DNA of 62,960 nt from Lentzea sp. NBRC 102530 (GTDB lineage Bacteria; Actinomycetota; Actinomycetes; Mycobacteriales; Pseudonocardiaceae), in assembly GCF_030269365.1 (NCBI RefSeq), contig NZ_BSTF01000024.1, positions 1 to 62,960 of the forward strand, written 5' to 3'. Shown one piece after another: positions 32,861 to 41,203 of this stretch. The position numbers were made by a program, and so were the translations under genes. Numbering within the stretch: the first letter of the stretch is position 1; the number at the start of each line of letters is the position of its first letter. The notes under the pieces are model-generated. The model saw only the letters and a list, made by a program, of their open reading frames with translations, searched no databases and was not told where the DNA came from.

Positions 32861-32884
32861 CGACCGGGCTCATGCCGTCGTCAC
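32857..32884. terminator. Compact inverted repeat between convergent SARP genes
   Basis: GTGACGAC and GTCGTCAC flank 12 bases and cover both stop codons. It may help end transcription from both sides. No T-run, so weak evidence. Confidence 0.35.
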
Positions 32885-35800
32885 ACCGTGAAGCCTGGTC
32901 CGCATACGTTCGAGATCCCAGTGGGCACGCAGCTCGCCGTAGAGGACGGCGGCCTGCTGGGCGGAGGCCCGGCATTCGTCCGCGTTCCCCATCGCCTGGT
33001 GAACCACCGCGAGATCCTCCAGCGTGTACCCCAGCTCCACCCTCCTGCCCACCTGCCGGTAGTGCTCCGCGACGGACGCGAGTTCCCGCGCGTCGGACTC
33101 CACCAGCGCGCGGCAACGCCGTGCGGCGGCGGAGGCACGTGCCGGAGTCGGTTCCATCGTCGCCTCCGCCTCGCAGGCCTCCACTGCCGCCAGCGCGGTC
33201 CGCGTGTCGCCGACTTCGAGCGAAAGCCGGACTAGGTCGGGCAACCACTGATGCCTCAGCATCATCTGCGCGTACCTGGTGTCGAGGATCGTCGCCAGCA
33301 TGGCGATCCCGGCGTGCGGATCGCCGGACCGCACGGCAGCCAGCGCGCGAGCGGCCATCAGGAAGTCGCAGTTCTCGCGATCGGCTGCCGTCACCAGTGG
33401 CAAGTTCAGACCGGCTTCGAGGTGCTCGTTCAGCGCGGCGTCGTCGTCCTGGTGCACCGCGATCAACGCTCCCACGCCGTGCATGAGGAGCACGGGTCCG
33501 CCTTCTCGCAGCCCGAACCCGGTGAAGGTGGAACCGCCGATGACCTTGCCCAGCCTGGCCGCGCACTCGCTCCAGTCGCCGAGCCAGAAGTGGTGCACCG
33601 CCGCGGCGACGTGCAGTCCCGCGTCGGGAGCACCCCTCTGGGCGGCGATCTCGAACGCGAGGCGCAGCGTCTCGCTGGCGTCGTCCAGCCGGTCGAGACA
33701 CTGCAACGTGAACAGGCGGTTGTCCAGCACGACGAGGCGAAGATCGGTCAAGTTCACGTCGGTCCCGATCACCGCCAGCGCCCGGTCGAGGTGTCCCACG
33801 GCGCGACCGTAGTCACGGCGTACCGCGTCGACCTGCCAGAGCACCTCCAAGGACTGCCCGATCGAGAACGGATCGTCCGCTCGTTCGCCCTCGGAGATGC
33901 CCTCCCGCGCGCTGATGACCGACTTGTCCAGATCGCCGAGTCCTGCCCGCTGCACCAAGGAAAGCAGGGACAGCAGCCTTCCTCTCCAGGGATCGGGCAG
34001 TGTCTGCTCCGCGAGCGCGGTTTCGATCTCCATGATCGCTTCCGCCGCTCTAGACGCGCGGTAGGGCACATAGGCGAGAATCCAGCGCATCTCAGCCGCC
34101 TGGTGCGGGTCGTCCAGCAGGTCAAGTGCCAGGCGTGCGCGTTGCTCGGCCTCGGTGTCGCGGCCGACGCGGAACAGCGCGCTGCTCAGCTGTGCGGCCA
34201 GCACGCCACGGTGGACCTCGGAGGTGTCGTCCGCGTCCAGGGCGCGGTGCAGCAACTCGATGCAGACCACGGGTGCCTGGTAGGTCAGGGCGGGTGCGGC
34301 TCCGGAGAGCCATTCGACCACCCACTCGCTCGTCTCGCCGGACGCGAGCACCTGCTCCGCCACGAAGCCCGAGGTGGCACCGGACCTGGCGAGCATCTCG
34401 GCTGCCTGGTGGTGTAGCCCGATCCGCAGCCCCAGCGGCATCCGCTCGTAGATCGCCTGCCTGATGAGCGGGTGCCGGAAGGCGAGCCGGTTTCCCGCCT
34501 CGCGCAGCACGCTGCCCGCGAACGCCTCCTCGATGGCGGGCAGCAGCGCGGACACCCCGCGCTCGCTGACCGTCGCGAGATCGGTGACGCTGAACTCGGT
34601 TCCCAGCAACGCGGCCCAGCTCAGCACGTCACGGGTCCGAGACGACAGGAAGTCGAGGCGCATGGAGACGGCGGCGACCAACGAGACCGGCACGTGTTCG
34701 AAGGTCGCCGAACTCACCTCCGCGGTGCCCGACTCGATCCGCACGGCCTCCTCACGCAGCAGGATGTCCGCCATCTCCCGCAGGAACAGCGGGTTGCCCG
34801 CCGCGCGTTCGACGATTCTGCTGAGCTCCACGCCAGGGCGCGCGCCGACGAGATCACCGATCATGGTGTCGACGGCCTGTTCGGTCAGCGGCGCGAGGTC
34901 GAGCACCGTGCCGCCCACCGACGTCACCGCCAGGCGCAGCTGAGTCACCTCGGCCCTGGCGGGAAGCGGGCGGGCGGCGCAGATCACCAGCAGTGGCAGA
35001 TGTGTGGTCAGCGAGCACAGGCGATGCGCCACCTCCAGACTCGCCTCGTCCGCCCACTGGACGTCGTCCAGGACGATCACGAGCGGGCCTTTGGCGCAGA
35101 GGTTCTCGGCCAAGCCGATGATCTTGTCGATGGTGCCGAAGATCGGGAGCCCGCCGCCGAGGGACACGCTCAGCGCGTCGTCGTGCACCGACCGCCAGAT
35201 GGCGAGCTTGTGCTCGTTCGAGGTATGCGCGTCGATCCCGAAGCAGTCGAACGCGAGATTCAGCGGAAACCGTTGTCCCAGCTCGTCCGCGACGGCATGC
35301 GCGCGTTCGCACGACCTCGCCGCGGAGAGTGAGAGTGCCGCGCTCAGCAGCGCGGACTTGCCGATCCCCATCTCGCCCTCTACCCAGACGGCCGATCCGG
35401 TGCCTTCCGCGACGTCCCGCACCGCCGCTCTCACGGCCGCGAGTTCCTCCACGCGACCGAACAACGCGAGAGACTCGTCGTCGTCCTCCGCCTTCGACGG
35501 CGCGTGCGGGATCGCGAGATCGCGGTCGTCGGACAGGATGCGCTCGTGAAGCTCGCGCAACGAAGCGTCCGGTTCGACGCCCAGCTCACTGATGTAGAAG
35601 GCGCGCGTGGAGCGGAAGAACTCCAGTGCCTCCGCGATCCTTCCGCCCTCGTACAACGCCCGCAGCAGCATCTCCCGCGGCTTGTCGCGGAACGGATTCG
35701 CCGTGACGAACGCGGTGAGTTCGTGTACCGCCTGATCCCACCAGCCGATGGCCAGCAGCGCCTCCGCGCGGTGCTCCACCATCGAACGATGCGCCTCGAC

Positions 35801-36301
35801 CAGCCTGCCGCGCTCGTGCTCAGCCCAGGGGCCGGGGACACCGGACAACGGCTCGCCCTTCCACAAGGCCAGCGCCGCGTCCACTGTCTCCAGAGCCGCC
35901 GCCGGCGACTCGTTCGCGAGCTGGCTCCTGACGAGATCCTCGGCGTCCCCGAACCGGAAAGCGTCGACCTGATCGTGGTTCAGGCGCAGCAGATAGCCCG
36001 CGCCCTCCGACAGCAGCAGAGTCGACGCGTTGCGATCGCGCTGCGGCTCCAGCGCCCGCCTCAACGCCGAGATGTGGGTGTGCAGAATGCCCCGCCCCGA
36101 CACCGGCGCCGCGTCTCCCCAGAGCCCGGCGACGAGTTCGTCGGTCTGCACGACTCTGCCCGCGCGGAGCGCGAGCATGGCGAAGATCGCCTGGGCCTGA
36201 CCGGAACCGAGCGCGACCTCCTGACTTCCCCGCCACGCACGCACCGGTCCGAACACCTGTACCTGCGACAACAACCCACGCTTCACGGCGCGCACGGACA
36301 T
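32870..36301 (-). CDS. Large SARP-family regulator with ATPase and helical repeats (SARP 2)
   Basis: 1,143 residues from ATG 36301, which follows GAGGACG; a frame to 36313 is less likely. The OmpR-type winged helix (VQVFGPVRAWRGSQEVALGS, LVAGLWGDAAPVSGRGILHT) and the activation domain (to about 240) precede an ATPase with Walker A GEMGIGKSALL near 310 and Walker B LVIVLDDVQWADE near 407, then TPR-like helices. Architecture and length match SARP 1, but identity is low, so they are distant paralogues rather than a recent duplication. Together with the LuxR gene at 36883 it probably controls the prenyl-aromatic cluster to the right. Confidence 0.9.
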   Translation of the reverse strand: MSVRAVKRGLLSQVQVFGPVRAWRGSQEVALGSGQAQAIFAMLALRAGRVVQTDELVAGLWGDAAPVSGRGILHTHISALRRALEPQRDRNASTLLLSEGAGYLLRLNHDQVDAFRFGDAEDLVRSQLANESPAAALETVDAALALWKGEPLSGVPGPWAEHERGRLVEAHRSMVEHRAEALLAIGWWDQAVHELTAFVTANPFRDKPREMLLRALYEGGRIAEALEFFRSTRAFYISELGVEPDASLRELHERILSDDRDLAIPHAPSKAEDDDESLALFGRVEELAAVRAAVRDVAEGTGSAVWVEGEMGIGKSALLSAALSLSAARSCERAHAVADELGQRFPLNLAFDCFGIDAHTSNEHKLAIWRSVHDDALSVSLGGGLPIFGTIDKIIGLAENLCAKGPLVIVLDDVQWADEASLEVAHRLCSLTTHLPLLVICAARPLPARAEVTQLRLAVTSVGGTVLDLAPLTEQAVDTMIGDLVGARPGVELSRIVERAAGNPLFLREMADILLREEAVRIESGTAEVSSATFEHVPVSLVAAVSMRLDFLSSRTRDVLSWAALLGTEFSVTDLATVSERGVSALLPAIEEAFAGSVLREAGNRLAFRHPLIRQAIYERMPLGLRIGLHHQAAEMLARSGATSGFVAEQVLASGETSEWVVEWLSGAAPALTYQAPVVCIELLHRALDADDTSEVHRGVLAAQLSSALFRVGRDTEAEQRARLALDLLDDPHQAAEMRWILAYVPYRASRAAEAIMEIETALAEQTLPDPWRGRLLSLLSLVQRAGLGDLDKSVISAREGISEGERADDPFSIGQSLEVLWQVDAVRRDYGRAVGHLDRALAVIGTDVNLTDLRLVVLDNRLFTLQCLDRLDDASETLRLAFEIAAQRGAPDAGLHVAAAVHHFWLGDWSECAARLGKVIGGSTFTGFGLREGGPVLLMHGVGALIAVHQDDDAALNEHLEAGLNLPLVTAADRENCDFLMAARALAAVRSGDPHAGIAMLATILDTRYAQMMLRHQWLPDLVRLSLEVGDTRTALAAVEACEAEATMEPTPARASAAARRCRALVESDARELASVAEHYRQVGRRVELGYTLEDLAVVHQAMGNADECRASAQQAAVLYGELRAHWDLERMRTRLHGVTTA

Positions 36302-36323
36302 AAGCGTCCTCACGTTTCTGCTC

Positions 36324-36346
36324 CACTGGACACTACCGATCCAGTG
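36324..36346. promoter_or_regulatory. Inverted repeat upstream of SARP 2
   Basis: CACTGGA and TCCAGTG flank nine bases, 23 bases upstream of the SARP 2 start. A second small repeat, CCTCG-TTAT-CGAGG (36347-36360), abuts it. The arms match those upstream of SARP 1. Confidence 0.5.
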
Positions 36347-36360
36347 CCTCGTTATCGAGG

Positions 36361-36882
36361 ATCACGAGCAGAGTGTTTCCAACGCCGGGGACGGCAGCGC
36401 CGCCCATCACCGAGCGCGCACGGGCCATCACCGTCGCCGCCGGACGAACCGCCGACGCAGACCGTCCACGCGGCCGTACGACCGGCGCGGTTCATCGTGG
36501 GAGCACACCAGCGCGCCGCCGCGTCCGCCCCTTTCAGGCCGAGCGCGGCGGCGTATCACTTCACCCTGATGACCAATTCGCCTTCGTCACTTTCTCTCTC
36601 CCGCAGCCACCTCATTTCTCGATCACCCACGAAAATCGGAAGCCGACGCGCATCGTTCGACCGGCATGCGCCCACTAGCACCACTGCGCCTGGCCGCGGC
36701 GCCGGTACACCCTGTCACTCCTGGGAGACCGGCTCCTGCTCGGCGCCATCCCAGCCCACTAGCACACCAAGATCAGCCAAGAACCAAGAGTCGATCAGGC
36801 CGTCATTCCCGCTTTCGCACGCTTCACCCATGTCACGAACCTCTCGCCGCAGCAGTATCCGACCGACCGAACCGCACATGAC
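36361..36882. other. Intergenic stretch between SARP 2 and LuxR genes
   Basis: No convincing gene. The promoter of SARP 2 should be at the left edge; the right edge is the 3' side of the LuxR gene, without an obvious terminator. Confidence 0.5.
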
Positions 36883-37512
36883 TCAGATGAGTCCCGCTCG
36901 CATCGCGTACGCCACCGCGTGAGCGCGGTTACGCAGTTTGAGCCTGCTGGTCACTCCGTGAACCACGTTCTTCATCGTCCGCTCCGAATAGCAGAGCTTG
37001 TCGGCGATCTCTTCGGTGGTCAGGCCATCCGCCATCAGTCGAAGCACGTCGATCTCCCGTGGCGTGAGCCCGGCCGAGTTGAGGCCCAGCGGAGCAAGAA
37101 CCTCCCGCTGCAGCTTCCCGAGGTGCTTGATCAACGCACCCTGCAGTCGCGAGGGAAGGGCGCCGGCCCCGCCCACCGCGGCCCTCACTGCGTCGCCCAG
37201 CCGCTCACCCGTCACGGTCTGGCAGGGCACGATCGCCATCACCCCGCACTCGACGACGGTGAACAGCTCCTCCTGCGTGATCTCCTTGATCACCAACACC
37301 ACCGGTGTACCACCGGCATGGGCCGCACGCCTCAGCGACAGCACCAGGTCCGGCTTCAGGCGATCTGCCGAAAGCACCAGCACATCGGCGGCTTCGTCAC
37401 CCGGCCGATCGGTTTCCAGCACGTGGATCGCCTGTTGGGTCCGCAACATGCTGGCCAGACCGGCTTCACTGACCGGATCGGCTGCGCGAACTCTGACGCG
37501 GACTTCCTTCAC
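36883..37512 (-). CDS. NarL/LuxR-type regulator with degenerate receiver
   Basis: 209 residues from GTG 37512, preceded by GAGGGAGG. The N-terminal part has receiver-like strands (VRVRVRAADPVSEAGLASML, ADVLVLSADRL, TPVVLVIKE), but the phosphoacceptor position reads Ser/Ala in place of Asp, and the acidic pocket reads ADP. It is therefore probably phosphorylation-independent. The C-terminal LuxR helix-turn-helix is complete: LTPREIDVLRLMADGLTTEE, then IADKLCYSERTMKNVVHGV. Such atypical response regulators often sit in antibiotic clusters and respond to the product. No sensor kinase is nearby. Confidence 0.87.
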   Translation of the reverse strand: MKEVRVRVRAADPVSEAGLASMLRTQQAIHVLETDRPGDEAADVLVLSADRLKPDLVLSLRRAAHAGGTPVVLVIKEITQEELFTVVECGVMAIVPCQTVTGERLGDAVRAAVGGAGALPSRLQGALIKHLGKLQREVLAPLGLNSAGLTPREIDVLRLMADGLTTEEIADKLCYSERTMKNVVHGVTSRLKLRNRAHAVAYAMRAGLI

Positions 37513-38217
37513 GGCCGCCTCCCTCACCCTGGTTGAGCTTCGCCTGTCTGGCCTGGCTGACAGGTCCAAGACTGCGATCAGGTTCTCCAGACCTTCTTAA
37601 GACGCGGACCGGAGGACTCAACGCGCTGATCAGGCGGCTCTTCCGGGCTCAAGTCCCGTCAGCTCGGGCACGCAGGTCCACGTCAGCGGGGCGCGACACC
37701 AGCTCCCCGTTTCAAAGGCCCGACGCAGCCTCACGCTGCCCTACCCCAGCAATCCCAACCCGACCTGGGTGGGCTCTCCGCCGGGGAATCCTCCGGACCA
37801 CACAAGCTCAGCAGGCAGCACAACGCGTTGCTCCACGGCTTCGCTCAGCAATGACATCGCCGCCATCGGCGGACAACAAAGGCAACACCGCGAACAATTC
37901 GGGCACACTTCGAACAGCTCGTGAGCCCCCTCGCGCCCTCTCAAACGAGATACGTCGTAAGCACAGCATGCGTAAGCTCGCTGTCCGCCTCCGCACCTCA
38001 AGCCCATCGGAGCAGGCACTTCTGCCTCCACCGCAACACATCGACGAAATCGTTCGCACTCAACAGACCTTCTGATGTCCTGCTGAGGTTTGGTTAATGC
38101 AGCCTTGATTCTCCGGGAGCATGGGCGTAGGTACTTGTCTGTCTGCACGCGAATGTCGCACTCCCGAACATCCGACGTGCCGGCGTCTCCGTTCTCCCTT
38201 CCCGCTTGGTGATCGCC
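37513..38217. other. 705-bp intergenic region, no gene recognised
   Basis: Frames on both strands are short and not coding-like. It should hold the divergent promoters of the LuxR-type gene and the prenyltransferase operon. CCTGTC and GACAGG at about 37550-37571 form a small inverted repeat upstream of the LuxR gene. Confidence 0.45.
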
Positions 38218-38237
38218 GCTTCAGCGCGCGCTGAAGC
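38218..38237. promoter_or_regulatory. Perfect 20-bp palindrome before the prenyltransferase operon
   Basis: GCTTCAGCGC is followed directly by GCGCTGAAGC, 21 bases before the prenyltransferase ATG. A smaller palindrome ACGTACGT follows at about 38237. The position overlaps the expected promoter or 5' leader and suits a dimeric repressor or activator. Confidence 0.6.
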
Positions 38238-38258
38238 ACGTACGTCGACAGGAGCCGC

Positions 38259-39149
38259 ATGTCCGATCTTCACGACTTCACCGCCGAGGACTTCCAGCGG
38301 GACGTCAGCAGGACCGCCGCCGCGATCGGCGCTCCCTGCGACCCGCACACGGCGTCGGACGTCTTCACCGCGTTCCCCGAGCCGTTCCTCTCCGGTTCGG
38401 TTCTGTGGCGCAGCACCGATCAGGCTCAGGCCCCGCTGTCCTACCGGATCTTTCCCATGTCACCGATCGACACCACCGAACGCGCCCTCGCCGCAGGCCT
38501 TCTGCCCGCTGATCACTCCCTGCTCCCACTCGCACGGGCGTGGGGCGGGTTGTACGAGGGCAGGACACGCCACTCGTGCTCGTTCGACTCGGACTTCGGC
38601 CTGACGAAGACCTGGTTCTACTTCGGCACCAAACGGCCGCACGACGAGATCCTCGGTGCCCCTGGTGTCCCGGCCGTGCTCGCGGACCGCATCGGCGAGT
38701 TCGCCGAGCTGAACCTGCGACGGATCAGCTTCGCCGCGGTCGACTGGCGACAAGGATCGGTGGTGCTGGACTTCGACATCGAAGGACCACTGTCCCGTTC
38801 GGACCTTGATCGCCACGTCACGCTGGCAGGAGCCGCGCCCGTCGATCCGGCCACTGCCGACACCGTCGTCCAGCACATCTCGCGTGACTACTGCGTCGCG
38901 CTCGGGGTCAACGCCACCACCGGCAAGGCGTTCGACGTCGGGGTCTCCGTCCTCGACGTACCCGTCGAGGCGTTGCCGCCGCTGCCGACACGGCTCACCG
39001 GCTTCTTCGGCGACATTCCGGTCAGTCGCAACGAGTTCACCGTGTTCGGCTGGTCGTTCGGCCGCCACGGCACCTACCTCAAGTCGGAACGGCAGTACGC
39101 GGGAGACATCCGCGCCGTGCTCGACACGTGGGCCAAAGAGACCAACTGA
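38259..39149 (+). CDS. ABBA aromatic prenyltransferase, CloQ/NovQ-like
   Basis: 296 residues. It aligns by eye with CloQ/NovQ over most of its length: DVSRTAAAIGAP, APLSYRIFPM, LTKTWFYFGTKRPHDEIL, RISFAAVDWRQGSVVLDF, DYCVALGVNATTG and FTVFGWSFGRHGTYLKSERQ. CloQ and NovQ attach dimethylallyl to C3 of 4-hydroxyphenylpyruvate in a Mg-independent manner, fitting the absence of (N/D)DxxD here. The next gene is CloR-like, which completes that pathway's second step. Together they point to 3-dimethylallyl-4-hydroxybenzoate formation. Soluble, alpha-beta-beta-alpha barrel. It starts 21 bases after a perfect palindrome. Confidence 0.9.
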   Translation: MSDLHDFTAEDFQRDVSRTAAAIGAPCDPHTASDVFTAFPEPFLSGSVLWRSTDQAQAPLSYRIFPMSPIDTTERALAAGLLPADHSLLPLARAWGGLYEGRTRHSCSFDSDFGLTKTWFYFGTKRPHDEILGAPGVPAVLADRIGEFAELNLRRISFAAVDWRQGSVVLDFDIEGPLSRSDLDRHVTLAGAAPVDPATADTVVQHISRDYCVALGVNATTGKAFDVGVSVLDVPVEALPPLPTRLTGFFGDIPVSRNEFTVFGWSFGRHGTYLKSERQYAGDIRAVLDTWAKETN

Positions 39150-39183
39150 CGAACCGAGATCCGGTTTCATCGAGGAGAAGACC

Positions 39184-39972
39184 GTGACGAAATCCGCTCA
39201 GGCCGCAGACAACCAGTTTCTGCCAGAGGCGACCTTCGACAACACCGCCGAGGAGCGTACGTACCTCAAGTCGCGCCTGTGCGCGGCGTTCTGGCATTTC
39301 GCGAGCCTTGGTTTCGACGAGGGCATCGCCGGGATCATCACGGTGCGGGACCCGGAGGACACCGGGACGTTCTGGACCAATCCGATCACGGTGCCGTTCG
39401 CGCACATGACGCCCGACCAGCTCATCCGCGTCGACGGGGCGACCGGACTCACCGTGGAGGGAGAGGGCGTCGTCAACCTTCCTGCCTTCTCCATCCACGC
39501 CGAGATCCACGCGGCGCGCCCGGACACCCAGGCGGCGATTCACCTGCACACCACCTACGGTCGCGCCTATTCGAGCCTCGGCAAGCTTCTGGAACCCATC
39601 ACCCAGGACCACACGGCGTTCTACGAGGACCACGCGATCTTCGACGACTTCACCGGCATCGTGTTCGACCGCATGGAAGGCAAGCAGATCGCTGCCGCGC
39701 TCGGTAACGCCAAGGGCGTGATCCTGCGCAACCACGGTCTCGTCGCCGTCGCGGAGACGCTCGACGCCGCCGTGTGGTGGTTCACCATCTTCGACACCTG
39801 TTGCCACATCAGCCTTCTCGCCGAGGCCGCGGGTGACCCGATCGCGCTCGACGACGAGGTCGCCCGGCTCACCGCCCAGCAGATCGGCAACCACCAGGTC
39901 GGCTACGCCAGTGCGCAGCGGCTGCTCGCCCGCGCCATCGATGCCAGAACTCAGGTGGGAGGTCGTTCGTGA
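39184..39972 (+). CDS. Class II aldolase-fold protein, CloR/NovR-like oxygenase
   Basis: 262 residues from GTG 39184, seven bases after GAGGAG. The class II aldolase/adducin metal site is visible: HAEIH near residues 106-110, IHLHTTYG near 122-129 and LRNHGLV near 180. CloR of clorobiocin biosynthesis has this fold but acts as a non-haem iron oxygenase that shortens 3-dimethylallyl-4-hydroxyphenylpyruvate to the mandelate and then the benzoate. Position just after the CloQ-like gene supports the same role here; an aldolase or epimerase function is the alternative. It overlaps the P450 start by 4 bases (GTGA). Confidence 0.82.
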   Translation: MTKSAQAADNQFLPEATFDNTAEERTYLKSRLCAAFWHFASLGFDEGIAGIITVRDPEDTGTFWTNPITVPFAHMTPDQLIRVDGATGLTVEGEGVVNLPAFSIHAEIHAARPDTQAAIHLHTTYGRAYSSLGKLLEPITQDHTAFYEDHAIFDDFTGIVFDRMEGKQIAAALGNAKGVILRNHGLVAVAETLDAAVWWFTIFDTCCHISLLAEAAGDPIALDDEVARLTAQQIGNHQVGYASAQRLLARAIDARTQVGGRS

Positions 39973-41201
39973 CCGCTGGGAGTACGCTGGGGACCGACCT
40001 GTTCTCTCTGAGCAATCTGGAGCTAGTACCTGATCCGTACCCCACCTACTCCGGTCTGCGTCGCACGGACCCCGTTCACCACTCGTCCATGTACGGCGGT
40101 TCCTGGGTCATCTTCTCCTACGAAGATGTCGTCGCACTGCTCAAAGATCCGCGCTTGACCAACAACCGTGCAACGCTTCCCATCAAAGCTCTCCCGCCGG
40201 AGCAACGCCAGGAGTTCGCGGACATCGTTCCTGTTCTGTCCCGATGGGTTGCCTTCTTCGACGGTCACGAGCACCAGATGCGCCGGCGCCACATGAACGC
40301 GGTGTGCGACCTGTTCTCCAGAGAGGTCCTGGTGCCGGTCATCCAGAACGCGATCGACACTCTCCTGTCGGGATGGTCCCGTCGGCACGACCTGATCGAG
40401 GAGTTCGCGCGCCCGCTGCCGTCGATGGTCATCACCGAGTTGCTCGGTGCTCCTCGGCAAGACCACGAACAACTGGCGAAGTGGTCCGACGACATCGCTT
40501 ATCTCTTCGGTGCCAGCGCTCTCGTCGCGGACGACCTGCGCCGGGGCCGGCGTGCGATCCACGATTTCGCCGACTACCTCGGAGAACACGCCCGCAACGC
40601 GATCCGCGGCCATCGTCCGACGATGATCACGAAGCTGGCCGAGGAGAAGACAGACGGTTTCGAGTTCCTTCTCAACGAGGCCTGCGCGCAGGGAATGCTG
40701 CTCATGTTCGCCGGCCTGGAACCGACCCGCTACCTCATCGGCAACGCGATGTGGTCGTTGGAAGACCACCCGGAGCAGCGGCATCTGCTGACGGAGAGCG
40801 ACAGAAGCCTGCACTACGCCGTCGAGGAGTTCCTCCGCTACGACAGCCCGGTCCAGTACATCGGCCGCATGGCGGCGGAAGATTTCATCTACAAAGGACA
40901 CAAGATCGAAGCGGGACAGCCGGTGCTGCTGTACATCGGTGCCGCGAACCGTGACGAGAACGCGTTCCGCGATCCCGAGAAGCTGGATCTCACTCGCCAG
41001 CCCAACGCGCACCTGTCGTTCGGCCGCGGCGCGCACAACTGCATCGGAGCCACTCTGGTCCGAGTGCAGACCGGGATGGCGCTGCGCGCGCTCGCCACCC
41101 GCTTCCCCTCGTTACGGGTGGTACCCGAGGTACCGCCCGTGTACAACACCAACCTGGGATTCCGCGGGTTCAGCTCGCTGACAGTCCATACCGGACTCTG
41201 A
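39969..41201 (+). CDS. Cytochrome P450
   Basis: 410 residues, GTG start overlapping the stop of the CloR-like gene. Motifs: EEFLR (ExxR), the haem loop FGRGAHNCIGA near 351-361 with the axial Cys, and the I-helix MFAGLEPTRYL, where the usual acid-Thr pair is spaced by Pro (E-P-T). It is a typical soluble bacterial class I P450 needing a separate ferredoxin, none of which is encoded here. In this operon it probably hydroxylates, epoxidises or couples the prenylated aromatic acid. The stop is two bases from the convergent flavin monooxygenase stop. Confidence 0.93.
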   Translation: MTAGSTLGTDLFSLSNLELVPDPYPTYSGLRRTDPVHHSSMYGGSWVIFSYEDVVALLKDPRLTNNRATLPIKALPPEQRQEFADIVPVLSRWVAFFDGHEHQMRRRHMNAVCDLFSREVLVPVIQNAIDTLLSGWSRRHDLIEEFARPLPSMVITELLGAPRQDHEQLAKWSDDIAYLFGASALVADDLRRGRRAIHDFADYLGEHARNAIRGHRPTMITKLAEEKTDGFEFLLNEACAQGMLLMFAGLEPTRYLIGNAMWSLEDHPEQRHLLTESDRSLHYAVEEFLRYDSPVQYIGRMAAEDFIYKGHKIEAGQPVLLYIGAANRDENAFRDPEKLDLTRQPNAHLSFGRGAHNCIGATLVRVQTGMALRALATRFPSLRVVPEVPPVYNTNLGFRGFSSLTVHTGL

Positions 41202-41203
41202 TC

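Noticed and set aside
37741..38148. A 135-codon Cys-containing minus-strand frame upstream of the prenyltransferase
   Set aside because: It looks like a possible Cys-rich peptide but lacks a ribosome-binding site, spans a probable promoter region and has no coding-like third-position pattern.
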